DNA of 64,000 bases from Agrobacterium larrymoorei (GCF_013322225.1 NZ_JAAMFB010000031.1:186001-250000), one strand, 5' to 3'. Counted from the stretch's first letter, positions 26,124 to 34,720 are shown. The notes: a model not told the origin generated them from the sequence alone. Numbers and translations are program-made.

Positions 26124-27584
26124 ATGATAGATCTGTTTCATGCCTACTGGCCGCATGTGCTGGCGCTCCTCTCCGTAATCATGGGGACAGGCGCTGCGGT
26201 TCACGCCACCATGACGAAACAGGAAGTGCGCTCGGCACTCGGTTGGGTGGGTGTCATCGTGCTTTCTCCCATCATCGGCGCAGTCATTTATGCCATCGCT
26301 GGCATCAACCGCATCAGGCGCAGTACCGTTGGTCAGCAGCGGTCATTGATGCACGGCACTATCATGGATCGGGTTGCCCGTTTCGATGCGGAAAATTCGA
26401 TCGTGATCGAGCGGTTTGGACGGCGTTTCGTCTCGATGAAGACGGTCGGCGACCGTGTGACCCGCACGGCGCTGACGACCGGCAATAACATTCAAACACT
26501 TTCCGATGGAGATCAGGCCTACGCCGCAATGCTGGAAGCGATTGGGCAGGCGAGGCGCTCCATCATTCTCGAAACCTACATTTTCGACCATGACCGTATC
26601 GGTCTGCGTTTCGTGGAAGCATTGTGCGAAGCCAAGGAACCCGGCGTGGAGGTGCGTGTGCTGGTAGATGCGGTGGGCGCGCGATATTCGGTTCCGAGTA
26701 TCCTGAGTAGCCTGCAAAAGCGAGGCATCACCTCCGCAGTCTTCAATGGCAACGTCATCATGGGGTTGCGTCTGCCCTATGCAAACCTGCGCACGCACCG
26801 GAAAATTCTTGTCGTTGACGGGAAGATCGCGTTCACCGGCGGAATGAATATTCGAGAAGGCTTCACGCGCGAGTTCAACGGCGACAAACAGTCCCATGAC
26901 ACGCACTTTCGCGTGCTGGGGCCGGTCGTGGCGGATCTTTTTACCGTGGCCGCAGAGGACTGGAGGTTCACAACGCGCGAACGGCTGGATGGGCCGGTCT
27001 GGGACATTACCCTGCCTGAAGGAACACCCGGTTCGCCAATCCTGTCGCGCGCGGTCGCTTCAGGCCCCGACAATGCCGTCGAAACCAGCCACAAGATGTT
27101 GATGGGAGCGTTTTCAGTGGCGCGGTCCTCTATCCGCATCATGTCTCCCTACTTCCTTCCGGACAGGGAACTTATTTCCGCCCTGGCGACCGCGGCACGA
27201 AGGGGTGTCAGCGTCGATATCATCGTGCCTGCCACGAACAATCTCATGCTGGTGGACCGCGCCATGACCGCGCAGTTCGATCAAATCCTGAAAAGCTACT
27301 GCCGGATATGGCGGGCGACCGGGCCGTTCAATCACTCGAAGCTCCTCGTGATCGACGATCGATGGTCCTACGTGGGATCATCCAATATGGACCCGCGTTC
27401 ATTGCGATTGAACTTTGAGGTGGATCTGGAAGTTCTGGACGAAGGATTTGCACGATCCGTTTCAAAGCGCATTGCCGCCGCCATGGAAAATGCAACGCCG
27501 GTGAAGCTGGATGAATTAAGGGCGAGGCCGTTCTTGGTGCGCCTGACGGAGCGTGTGCTGTGGCTGGCTTCGCCTTATCTTTGA
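26124..27584 (+). CDS. cls: Cardiolipin synthase (phospholipase D family)
   Basis: Membrane enzyme of 486 residues that makes cardiolipin from two phosphatidylglycerols. Two N-terminal hydrophobic spans (about residues 8-28 and 38-60) are followed by two HKD motifs: HRKILVVDGKIAFTGG and HSKLLVIDDRWSYVGSSN. This is the classic ClsA layout. An endonuclease/exonuclease/phosphatase-family gene follows after 15 bases. Confidence 0.93.
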   Translation: MIDLFHAYWPHVLALLSVIMGTGAAVHATMTKQEVRSALGWVGVIVLSPIIGAVIYAIAGINRIRRSTVGQQRSLMHGTIMDRVARFDAENSIVIERFGRRFVSMKTVGDRVTRTALTTGNNIQTLSDGDQAYAAMLEAIGQARRSIILETYIFDHDRIGLRFVEALCEAKEPGVEVRVLVDAVGARYSVPSILSSLQKRGITSAVFNGNVIMGLRLPYANLRTHRKILVVDGKIAFTGGMNIREGFTREFNGDKQSHDTHFRVLGPVVADLFTVAAEDWRFTTRERLDGPVWDITLPEGTPGSPILSRAVASGPDNAVETSHKMLMGAFSVARSSIRIMSPYFLPDRELISALATAARRGVSVDIIVPATNNLMLVDRAMTAQFDQILKSYCRIWRATGPFNHSKLLVIDDRWSYVGSSNMDPRSLRLNFEVDLEVLDEGFARSVSKRIAAAMENATPVKLDELRARPFLVRLTERVLWLASPYL

Positions 27585-27599
27585 CCTGAGGCTGGGGTG

Positions 27600-28445
27600 A
27601 TGAAAACGTGGATGCTAAGGGACAGGAAATTGATGCGAGCCAAAAACAACAGCCTTCCCGCCGCACTTATGAGATCACTCCGAAACCGGAAAAATCGCGG
27701 GGATCTGACTGCTGATACCGAAAAGCAGGGCAGTCCCATCATCGCATCCTACAATGTCCACAAATGCGTCGGTCGTGACCGTAAGTTCGACCCGGAGCGT
27801 ACCAGCCGTGTCATTCAGGAGATCGGTGCGGACATCATCGCTTTACAGGAAGCGGACAGCCGTTTCGGTGAACGCACAGGTCTGCTCGATCTTGCGCGGC
27901 TGGAGCGGGAGTGTGGGCTGGTGCCGGTTCCTATCGTTCCAGGTGCGAAGGCGCACGGATGGCACGGTAATGTCGTCCTCTTCAAGGAGGGGGCTGTGCG
28001 TGACGTTCACCCTTTGAAGCTTCCTGGTCTTGAGCCCCGCGGCGCGCTTGTGGTTGAGCTTGATCTGAAAAACGGCGGGACGCTTCGCGTCATCGCCGCT
28101 CACTTCGGACTTTTGCGTCATTCCCGGGCTCAGCAGGCGAGGGCGCTTGTCGAACTGCTCAATACGCGCGATCAGCAACCGACAGTGCTGATGGGGGATC
28201 TCAATGAATGGCGGTTGGGCAACGGTTCATCCCTGAACACCTTCAGGGATGCGTTCGGTCCCCTTCCTCCTGCCGTACCGAGCTTTCCCTCCGGGCTTCC
28301 GGTGCTTGCGTTGGATCGCATTATTGCCAATCGCGAAGGGCTGGTGGTAGGCGTGGAGGTGCATGACAGCGTGCTCGCCCGCATCGCTTCAGATCACCTT
28401 CCGCTCAAGGCTTCGATTTGCACCGAAATTCTGCAGTCATCGTAA
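27600..28445 (+). CDS. Endonuclease/exonuclease/phosphatase-family hydrolase
   Basis: Metal-dependent phosphodiesterase or phosphatase fold of 281 residues. Motifs in order: IIASYNVHKCVG (the Asn strand), ADIIALQEAD (catalytic Glu), VIAAHFGLLRHSRAQQ, VLMGDLNEWRLG (D-x-N) and IASDHLPLKAS (closing S-D-H). The preceding 40 residues are basic. It directly follows the cardiolipin synthase gene, a pairing that suggests a phospholipid headgroup or nucleic-acid substrate, but I cannot tell which. GTG 27597 immediately precedes ATG 27600 in frame. Confidence 0.87.
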   Translation: MKTWMLRDRKLMRAKNNSLPAALMRSLRNRKNRGDLTADTEKQGSPIIASYNVHKCVGRDRKFDPERTSRVIQEIGADIIALQEADSRFGERTGLLDLARLERECGLVPVPIVPGAKAHGWHGNVVLFKEGAVRDVHPLKLPGLEPRGALVVELDLKNGGTLRVIAAHFGLLRHSRAQQARALVELLNTRDQQPTVLMGDLNEWRLGNGSSLNTFRDAFGPLPPAVPSFPSGLPVLALDRIIANREGLVVGVEVHDSVLARIASDHLPLKASICTEILQSS

Positions 28446-28662
28446 ACGAAGATCGGTACACGCCTCGCGACAGATCAACTGCCCTTATCCCGCCAAAATG
28501 GCTGAATATCTCCATGAGGTATTCTTTAACCACGCGCGGAATTTCAAACGTGATCGTCATTTTCGGATCAATTCGAGGGAACAAACGTTAGTCGTGCGCA
28601 ATTGAATGCCCAAGAAGAAAAATGGGTGCTGCCGGTTAAAAGTTAAAACAGGAGAAGACAAA

Positions 28663-29196
28663 ATGAAAAAGACGATTGCCGTAACCTTTGCAGCAGTGAC
28701 GCTCGGTTTGGCTGGAACGGCCAGCGCCATTGCAGCCGACATGGCGACATATCAGGAAACCTATCAGGCGCCTGAGGACGACCGTAATGGCGTCAAGATT
28801 GGTTATTTGACATGTGATGTCGGCGGCGGCGTAGGTTACGTGATCGGTTCTGCAAAGGAGCTCGACTGCGTATTCCAATCAACACTCGGCGCGCGCCGTA
28901 CGGATCACTACACCGGCGCGATTCGCAAAATGGGTGTCGACCTGGGCTTCACGACCCAAGGCAAGTTGGTCTGGGCAGTATTTGCTCCGACCGCAGGCTA
29001 CCATTCCGGTTCGCTCGGTGGTCTCTACCAGGGCGCAACTGCTGAGGCGACTGTCGGTGTTGGCGTAGGTGCCAATGTTCTCGTGGGCGGTACCTCTGGC
29101 TCCATCCAGCTTCAAACCGTGAGCGTTACCGGTCAGGTCGGCTTGAACCTCGCAGCAACGGGTACATCCGTTACGCTGACGCCTAATCGCGGCTGA
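28663..29196 (+). CDS. DUF992 secreted protein
   Basis: Protein of 177 residues with a clear signal peptide (KKTIAVTFAAVTLGLAGTASAIA). The DUF992 body has two conserved cysteines (IGYLTCDVGGGVGYVIGSA and LDCVFQS), probably a disulfide, then Gly/Val-rich strands near the end. It is a periplasmic or outer-membrane-associated family restricted mainly to Rhizobiales, of unknown function. ATG 28663 has CAGGAG just before it. No operon partner. A stem-loop terminator follows at 29236. Confidence 0.88.
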   Translation: MKKTIAVTFAAVTLGLAGTASAIAADMATYQETYQAPEDDRNGVKIGYLTCDVGGGVGYVIGSAKELDCVFQSTLGARRTDHYTGAIRKMGVDLGFTTQGKLVWAVFAPTAGYHSGSLGGLYQGATAEATVGVGVGANVLVGGTSGSIQLQTVSVTGQVGLNLAATGTSVTLTPNRG

Positions 29197-29235
29197 TCGG
29201 TTCTATCGGTGTAGGCCGAACCTTCGCATTATATT

Positions 29236-29269
29236 GCACCCTTTCCGTTTTGAACGACGGGGAGGGTGC
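29236..29269 (+). terminator. Probable terminator of the DUF992 gene
   Basis: GCACCCT (29236-29242) pairs with AGGGTGC (29263-29269), with a further CCGT/ACGG pairing inside, followed by TTTATTAT. The T-tail is short, so efficiency is uncertain. Confidence 0.5.
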
Positions 29270-29319
29270 TTTATTATGGAAGTGAAACAGATCGTTTCGA
29301 ATGGGTCGTGTCACACGTT

Positions 29320-29712
29320 ATGAAAACAATGCTTTTCGTTCTGTTGCTCTGGGTGCTCGCATTAGCCGCTCCGGCCATGGCGGAGGGCGATGCGGTGCGA
29401 GGGGAGCGCTCCTTTGCGAAATGCTCGGTTTGTCATGACGTCGATCATCCCCGCACACGCATGGGCCCCCATCTGATGGGCGTGGTCGGACGACCTGCCG
29501 GGATCGTTGTGGACTTTGCGAGCTACTCGGATGCAATGAAGGCTGCCCAGGCGAACGGCGTCGTCTGGAACGAGAATGAATTGAGCCAGTTCCTCGCCAG
29601 CCCGCGAAAGTTCTTGCCCGGAACTTCAATGCGTTTTTTTGGGTTGTGGAGCCAGTCTGAAATAGACGACATCATCGCCTATCTGAAAACCATTCCAGCT
29701 ACCCAAAAATAA
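29320..29712 (+). CDS. Periplasmic class I cytochrome c
   Basis: Small c-type cytochrome of 130 residues. A signal peptide (KTMLFVLLLWVLALAAPAMA) is followed by the haem-binding C35-S-V-C38-H39 and the sixth-ligand Met M104 in FLPGTSMRFFG. The order and spacing match mitochondrial-type cytochrome c/c552. It carries electrons in the periplasm, but the partner cannot be told. ATG 29320 is chosen over an in-frame start at 29266 because it begins the signal peptide. Confidence 0.92.
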   Translation: MKTMLFVLLLWVLALAAPAMAEGDAVRGERSFAKCSVCHDVDHPRTRMGPHLMGVVGRPAGIVVDFASYSDAMKAAQANGVVWNENELSQFLASPRKFLPGTSMRFFGLWSQSEIDDIIAYLKTIPATQK

Positions 29713-29727
29713 CAACGATGTTGCTTT

Positions 29728-30186
29728 TTACAGCCGTGCAAGGATTTCTTCGGCCTCCTCAAGCTCCATGGCGAGGACCCGGTTGGCAATGTCAAAGCTA
29801 TAGCCATTACGCGCCAATGCAGCCATTTCCTTGGACAGGCTCTTTGCATCGCTGCTTTCATCTCGCCTGAAAGGCCCAAGTCGCCTTTTGCGTGCCAGAA
29901 CCACTGCGGAAGAGAGATCATCCGCCTCCTCGAGGGCTGCGGCAGTCACCTCCCTGTCGACGCCTTTCATGCTTAGCTTTTGCGCGATTGCTCTTTTGGA
30001 CTTGCCGTTACGAAGTGCGGTGCGTGTCGCGCTTTCAGCGAAGGCTACGTCATCCAGTGCCTTGATCTCATAGGCGAAATTTACTGCCGCCTCTGCAAGA
30101 CTCTTGATCTGGGTGGGAGAGATGTCATCGAATTTGGATTTCGCTTTTTTCGTTATTGCGTCGAAAAGCTGCTTTTCCGTCATCAT
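29728..30186 (-). CDS. RecX-like regulatory protein
   Basis: Protein of 152 residues resembling alphaproteobacterial RecX, an inhibitor of RecA filaments. The best segments are LRNGKSKRAIAQKLSMKGVD and VVLARKRRLGPFR, followed by LSKEMAALARNGYSFDIANRVL. They match the three-helix repeats of the family. ATG 30186, preceded by GGAGAG, is preferred over the in-frame start at 30366, which lies inside the TetR gene. recA is not in the window. Confidence 0.75.
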   Translation of the reverse strand: MMTEKQLFDAITKKAKSKFDDISPTQIKSLAEAAVNFAYEIKALDDVAFAESATRTALRNGKSKRAIAQKLSMKGVDREVTAAALEEADDLSSAVVLARKRRLGPFRRDESSDAKSLSKEMAALARNGYSFDIANRVLAMELEEAEEILARL

Positions 30187-30272
30187 CCGTCTCTCCAACC
30201 GATAGATGGTGGAGTTTCGAGCCCAACTCAACATGCGTTTCGATGGTTCGTCCTGCTCAGCATTCTTGGATG

Positions 30273-30896
30273 TCACGGCTTGGGCGCTTCTATCGTTTCT
30301 ATCAAACGGTGGATATAGTCGGAAAAGACCGAGAGCATATCGAATTGTTGTGGTTTGCGCAGCCAAAGCATTTGCAGGCCATCCATGATCGCGATGAGTT
30401 CGGCGGCGATGTGATCTGGCTCGATTTCCGATCGAAGCTCACCGGATTTGATTCCCGCCTTCAGGACAGTGGAAATATAACCGGTTGTCTTTGCTACCCT
30501 ATCGGCAAACCAGTTTTCTGCCGGATGATCTTTGGTGATGCTTTCAGCATTGAGGATAGCGAAGGTGCGAATGACGCCCGGTATCGTCTGATTATGCTCC
30601 ACAATGGAGATCAGACCAAGGAGGCACAGCCGCCAGCCATCGCTCTCTTTCGTCAGATCTTTTACGATTTCCTCGTCCCTCTTGCTCAAAACAGCGAGAA
30701 GGAGGTCAACTTTGGTCGGAAAATAATGCAGCAGTCCAGGTAATGTCAGACCGACGTCTTCCGCTATCGCTGCAAAGGATGAGCTTTGATATCCATCATT
30801 GGCAAAGTGGCGCATGGCGGCGTTCAGGATTTCTTCTCGCCGCCGCTCCCCTTTGGGAGATTTGCGGCGCCGTATCCCGTCTTCGGCCTTCTTCAA
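30273..30896 (-). CDS. TetR/AcrR-family transcriptional regulator
   Basis: Repressor-type protein of 207 residues. The N-terminal helix-turn-helix is clear (REEILNAAMRHFANDGYQSS, FAAIAEDVGLTLPGLLHYFP, TKVDLLLAVL). The remaining 140 residues form the variable ligand-binding domain. The RecX-like gene lies downstream on the same strand. Two inverted repeats lie just upstream of its start and suggest self-repression. The ligand is unknown. Confidence 0.9.
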   Translation of the reverse strand: MKKAEDGIRRRKSPKGERRREEILNAAMRHFANDGYQSSSFAAIAEDVGLTLPGLLHYFPTKVDLLLAVLSKRDEEIVKDLTKESDGWRLCLLGLISIVEHNQTIPGVIRTFAILNAESITKDHPAENWFADRVAKTTGYISTVLKAGIKSGELRSEIEPDHIAAELIAIMDGLQMLWLRKPQQFDMLSVFSDYIHRLIETIEAPKP

Positions 30897-30928
30897 TACT
30901 CTCTCCGTTTCTCTTGATCTTCCACAAC

Positions 30929-30960
30929 TAAGCGTTCCGCTTACGTTCTAACCGAGAACG
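30929..30960. promoter_or_regulatory. Candidate TetR operators upstream of the TetR gene
   Basis: Two inverted repeats stand side by side: TAAGCG-TTC-CGCTTA (30929-30943) and CGTTCT-AACCG-AGAACG (30944-30960). They begin about 33 bases before the TetR start codon. The 15-base first element is a typical TetR-family operator size. Binding is untested. Confidence 0.5.
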
Positions 30961-31043
30961 AAGGCTTTGTCATCTTTAGCGCCGTCTAAATCGTGCAGGC
31001 GCGGCATCGATCGACATTAGCGGGGACTGTCCGATCCCACGCT

Positions 31044-32279
31044 CTATTGCGACGATGGCTCGCGCATCGAGAAGACATGGATTGGCTGCTCAAGTCCACG
31101 TAGATGTTGCATTCCCTCAGATTGAAATGCCGCTTGGTCTTTGGCCAGATGGACAAACGCCTCGGAGAACAGCACCTGCTTTCCAAGCGATTTCGTCAGC
31201 GTTTCCAGTCTGGATGCGATGTTTACGGCGGGGCCGATAACGGTGAAGTCCAGGCGACTCTTGGAGCCGATGTTACCGTACATCACATCGCCCACATGGA
31301 CGCCGATACCGTAGCCTAGTGGCTCATGACCGTTTTGTATGTTTCGCTGATTGAGGCGCTCCAACTCAACCTGTGCTTCCCGGATGGCAGACATGAGGTT
31401 GGAACTCGCTCCCTCATCGCTTGTTGGGAAAATCGCCAGTAACCCGTCTCCCATGAATTTCAGTATCTCGCCACCATATCGCTCGATGGGTTCTGACATG
31501 GCATCGAAATAGTCGTTCAGAAGCTCGATGACATCGTCCCTCGGCCAAAGGTCGGATATGCGCGTGAAGTCCCTGAGGTCGCAGATCAGGATGGCTGCGC
31601 CGACGCTTGCCCCGCTGCCGCGCCTTGTCGCCCCGTCCAGAATTTCCTGGCTCGCGTGGGGTCCGACATAGGTTTCGAGAAGCGTCCTCGCCATGCGGTT
31701 CTTGAGCCGGATTTCCGATACCAGTGAAATCGCAGGAATGAGACTGCGGAGAACCGCGATCTCATCGGAAGAGAACCCGCCGGAACGGTCGCTTGCAAAA
31801 GAAATGACATGACGCTTGCCAAACGTATGCTGAAGCGGCCAAGCGGCATATTCAGTCAATCCCTCGGCTGCCAGATCATCGTAGATCTCATACTGCTGGT
31901 CCCGTGACGGAGGTACATCCAGCCTGTGCCTTATCTCGTTCATCCCCGTCAGAATATCGTGGACGGGACTGTTGAGGTATTCCGTGGAGGTCTCCGTTCC
32001 ATAGGCATAAGTCGTGAACTCGGCTTCAGTCTGCCCCACCCGCCACAAAATACGTGCACCCCTCCATTGCGGGTGTTGCACCAGAAAACTGAGAGAACCT
32101 CGTGCGACGGAAATGTTCTGGCTGTGCAGTCGCATGCACATTTCGACAAAGATATTGTCGATGTAGCGGTTGTTGCTGGTATCCGTGACAAGCCATTCCA
32201 GCACATCACTTCGTTCCGAAGGCCACAATTCCTCTTCGATAGGAATGTGCGATGCTGTTTCGCGATCGGTAGCGGCCAT
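31044..32279 (-). CDS. Class III adenylate cyclase with N-terminal sensor domain
   Basis: Protein of 411 residues that makes cyclic AMP. The C-terminal catalytic domain (about 210-405) shows the metal-binding aspartates (LICDLRDFTRISD and FMGDGLLAIFP). The base-selecting residues are Lys (ILKFMGD) and Asp (LDFTVIGPAVNIASR), the adenylate rather than guanylate combination, and the transition-state Asn and Arg lie in NIASR. Residues 1-200 look like a GAF/autoinducer-binding-like sensor (HVISFASDRSGGFSSDEIAVLRSLIPAISL) with no membrane span. It stands alone on the minus strand. Confidence 0.9.
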   Translation of the reverse strand: MAATDRETASHIPIEEELWPSERSDVLEWLVTDTSNNRYIDNIFVEMCMRLHSQNISVARGSLSFLVQHPQWRGARILWRVGQTEAEFTTYAYGTETSTEYLNSPVHDILTGMNEIRHRLDVPPSRDQQYEIYDDLAAEGLTEYAAWPLQHTFGKRHVISFASDRSGGFSSDEIAVLRSLIPAISLVSEIRLKNRMARTLLETYVGPHASQEILDGATRRGSGASVGAAILICDLRDFTRISDLWPRDDVIELLNDYFDAMSEPIERYGGEILKFMGDGLLAIFPTSDEGASSNLMSAIREAQVELERLNQRNIQNGHEPLGYGIGVHVGDVMYGNIGSKSRLDFTVIGPAVNIASRLETLTKSLGKQVLFSEAFVHLAKDQAAFQSEGMQHLRGLEQPIHVFSMREPSSQ

Positions 32280-32383
32280 TGCTTTGCCCCATGAACAAAC
32301 GCCGCTGTGCTCGTATTGGCAGCGGTACAGAGCCGTAAGTGGGTATTGCCCGCTCGTTTTTAAGGGGTGAGAAAATGCCTGAT

Positions 32384-32446
32384 AAATATTGGCCGGTGGC
32401 CGTTAGCTGTCAGAGCCCACGCCATGGTAATTTCCGGCCAATATTT
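32384..32446. repeat. Long inverted repeat between the XRE gene and the cyclase gene
   Basis: AAATATTGGCCGG (32384-32396) and CCGGCCAATATTT (32434-32446) are perfect 13-base complements separated by 37 bases. It lies just past the XRE gene stop and upstream of the cyclase gene on the minus strand. No T-run follows on either side, so it is not a classical terminator. It may be a processed 3' end, an operator for the cyclase gene or a small repeat element. Confidence 0.5.
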
Positions 32447-32457
32447 TCGCGTTAGCG

Positions 32458-32688
32458 TCAGATGACGCTTGCCAGCGGAATTTGCAGCGCTGCCGCGACG
32501 CGTTTGACGCGCAACGGATCGCTGTCGTCACCGTTTTCCAGTGCAGTAATTTCCTGGCTTGTCAGGCCGCATGTCAATGCGAGCTGTTCGATCGTGTAAC
32601 CTGCCGCCTGACGCGCAGCCGTAATGTTGCGCGCGAATGGAGCGCTTGTCGCGTTACCGGAGGTCGGTGTGGAGACGGATATCGTCAT
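32458..32688 (-). CDS. Small XRE-family DNA-binding protein
   Basis: Protein of 76 residues that is little more than a helix-turn-helix. The segment NITAARQAAGYTIEQLALTC followed by GLTSQEITALENGDDSDPLRVKRVA is a standard XRE fold with the recognition helix at SQEITALENG. ATG 32688 is preceded by AGGGAGA. In-frame starts up to 32844 would add an implausible Cys-rich leader. An exact EcfG promoter lies about 185 bases upstream. Confidence 0.85.
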   Translation of the reverse strand: MTISVSTPTSGNATSAPFARNITAARQAAGYTIEQLALTCGLTSQEITALENGDDSDPLRVKRVAAALQIPLASVI

Positions 32689-32870
32689 AAGAATCTCCCT
32701 GAAATATGGACACTGAATATGCCGGCATTGGAGACTTAGCCGGAAATGAATGCGACCGCGCCGCAGAGGAGATGTGCATGTTGCAGCGCAGCGGAGAAAA
32801 TAGTCATCTTTGGCCTGCAAGCAACAGTTAATTCTTGGTAACAATTGCAGATCGCCCGGCGCGAGGCATT

Positions 32871-32895
32871 AACGGCCTTGTTTGCGGTAGGTTCC
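32871..32895 (-). promoter_or_regulatory. EcfG-type general stress promoter of the small XRE gene
   Basis: Read on the minus strand, GGAAC (32895-32891) and CGTT (32874-32871) are separated by exactly 16 bases, an exact match to the EcfG/RpoE2 consensus. It points at the XRE gene and would give a leader of roughly 175 bases. The gap 32689-33142 holds this promoter and, near its right end, the CtrA box of minC. Nothing else in it is recognised. Confidence 0.6.
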
Positions 32896-33085
32896 GTGAC
32901 TTCAAAGCGGATGATTTTGCTGCCCAGCCGAGCAACTTAATCGCTGTACCCAACGTAGACCTGCCCATCGGTGAGTCGCTGTTGTCACGGGTTGAATGCG
33001 CCGTTTGACTGCTCGAACCAGTAAAAGACGGCTTGCCGTCAAGGGTGGCGATGAAGTTAATTTTGAGGGTTCGCGACCTGGTGCG

Positions 33086-33101
33086 TTAACCATTTGTTAA
33101 C
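33086..33101 (+). promoter_or_regulatory. CtrA-binding box upstream of minC
   Basis: TTAA (33086-33089), seven bases, then TTAAC (33097-33101) is an exact copy of the full CtrA site TTAA-N7-TTAAC. It ends 41 bases before the minC start codon, where it could overlap the -35 or -10 region of the min operon promoter. CtrA is the master cell-cycle regulator of alphaproteobacteria. Confidence 0.75.
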
Positions 33102-33142
33102 CAAATCAGCAGTACCTCTTTATCAACGATTTGTTTACCTAG

Positions 33143-33874
33143 ATGACCAAAGTGCTAACAGATTCCCGCTCGATCCGTATCAAAGGCCGCTCCTTTCTGG
33201 CGGTCGTTCTCTCCCCCGAGTCGCCGCTGGATGTCTGGCTAGAGCGACTTGACGATCTGGCAGCGCGATCTGCCGGGTTCTTTCTGTCACGTCCCGTTGT
33301 GTTGGACGTGGCGGATCTGAAGCTCGACAAGGCTGGGCTGAAGACCCTTTTAGCCGAGCTTTACAAACGCAATGTCGCGATCATGGGCATCGAGGGCGCA
33401 CGTCCGTCCATGATCGAGACTGGAATGCCACCTGCATTGAAGGGCGGTAAGCCAGCGTCTGATGTGGAGGTGGAGCCTGTTTCGCTCGCTCAGGCCGAAA
33501 CACCGGAAGAGCCTGAAAAGGCTTCGGTGACAGAAATACGAAGCGTCGTTCAGTCCCTGATGATCAGTGAACCTGTTCGCTCCGGCCAATCCATCGTCTT
33601 TCCGGAAGGGGATGTAACGATCGTTGGTTCAGTTGCGTCTGGTGCGGAAGTGATCGCTGGTGGATCGATCCACATTTACGGTGCGTTGCGCGGTCGCGCC
33701 ATGGCGGGTGCGCTCGGCAATGCCTCGGCGCGCATCTTTTGCAAGAAGCTTGAGGCAGAGCTTCTGGCTATCGACGGTGTTTACAAGGTTGCGGAAGATA
33801 TCGACCCGAAGCTTCGGGGGCAGGCCGTCCAGCTGTGGCTGGAAGACGATACGATCAGAGCGGATAAACTTTAA
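33143..33874 (+). CDS. minC: Septum-site inhibitor MinC
   Basis: Inhibits FtsZ ring assembly away from midcell. The 243-residue protein has an N-terminal FtsZ-binding domain (SIRIKGRSFLAVVLSPESPLD, PVVLDVADLKLDKAGLKTLL), a Pro/Glu-rich linker (about 120-140), and a C-terminal right-handed beta-helix (SGQSIVFPEGDVTIVGSVAS, AGGSIHIYGALRGRAMAG) that binds MinD. The ATG has no clear ribosome-binding site upstream. First gene of minCDE, with minD 33 bases downstream. Confidence 0.96.
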   Translation: MTKVLTDSRSIRIKGRSFLAVVLSPESPLDVWLERLDDLAARSAGFFLSRPVVLDVADLKLDKAGLKTLLAELYKRNVAIMGIEGARPSMIETGMPPALKGGKPASDVEVEPVSLAQAETPEEPEKASVTEIRSVVQSLMISEPVRSGQSIVFPEGDVTIVGSVASGAEVIAGGSIHIYGALRGRAMAGALGNASARIFCKKLEAELLAIDGVYKVAEDIDPKLRGQAVQLWLEDDTIRADKL

Positions 33875-33907
33875 TTAGGCCGTAGGTGGCAGGAACAGGA
33901 GATCAGG

Positions 33908-34720
33908 ATGGGGAAGGTAGTTGTCGTTACCTCCGGCAAGGGAGGCGTTGGCAAGACGACGTCCACCGCAGCCCTCGGCGCAGCGCTGGCGCAGAGAAAA
34001 GAAAAAGTCGTCGTCGTGGATTTCGATGTCGGCCTGCGTAACCTCGATCTCGTCATGGGCGCGGAACGCCGCGTTGTTTACGATCTGGTCAATGTCATTC
34101 AGGGCGATGCCAAGCTGACGCAGGCGCTGATCCGCGACAAGCGTCTTGACACGCTCTTCCTGCTTCCCGCGTCGCAGACGCGCGACAAGGACAATTTGAC
34201 GCCGGAAGGTGTCGAGTGGGTCATCGGCGAACTCAAGAAGCATTTCGACTGGGTCATCTGCGATAGTCCTGCCGGTATCGAGCGCGGCGCGACGCTTGCC
34301 ATGCGCCATGCGGATGTTGCCGTTGTCGTTACAAATCCGGAAGTTTCCTCCGTTCGCGATTCCGACCGTATCATCGGCCTGCTCGACTCCAAGACGCTGA
34401 AGGCAGAGCGCGGCGAGCGTATGGAAAAGCACCTGCTGCTGACCCGTTACGACAGCGCACGGGCTGAACGCGGCGATATGCTGAAGGTGGATGACGTTCT
34501 GGAAATCCTGTCCATTCCGCTGATCGGCATCATTCCCGAAAGCATGGATGTTCTGCGCGCGTCCAACGTTGGTGCGCCAGTTACGCTTGCCGATGCCAAG
34601 TCTGCTCCGGCCATGGCTTATTTCGATGCGGCACGCCGTCTTTGCGGTGAAGACATTCCTGTTGCCGTACCGGGCGAAAAGCGCGGCATCTTCGCCAAGA
34701 TTTTCGGGAGGGCTGCATGA
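33908..34720 (+). CDS. minD: Septum-site ATPase MinD
   Basis: Membrane-bound ATPase that carries MinC to the poles. The deviant Walker A motif KGGVGKTT has both the signature K11 and the catalytic K16. [17 protein letters not shown] and [15 protein letters not shown] follow as Walker A' and B. The last residues ([13 protein letters not shown]) form the amphipathic membrane-targeting helix. Length is 270 residues. It overlaps minE by 4 bases. Confidence 0.97.
   Translation: MGKVVVVTSGKGGVGKTTSTAALGAALAQRKEKVVVVDFDVGLRNLDLVMGAERRVVYDLVNVIQGDAKLTQALIRDKRLDTLFLLPASQTRDKDNLTPEGVEWVIGELKKHFDWVICDSPAGIERGATLAMRHADVAVVVTNPEVSSVRDSDRIIGLLDSKTLKAERGERMEKHLLLTRYDSARAERGDMLKVDDVLEILSIPLIGIIPESMDVLRASNVGAPVTLADAKSAPAMAYFDAARRLCGEDIPVAVPGEKRGIFAKIFGRAA

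Noticed and set aside
28578-28600. GGAAC upstream of the DUF992 gene as a general-stress promoter
   Set aside because: No CGTT or GTT occurs 16-17 bases downstream, so the -10 element is missing.
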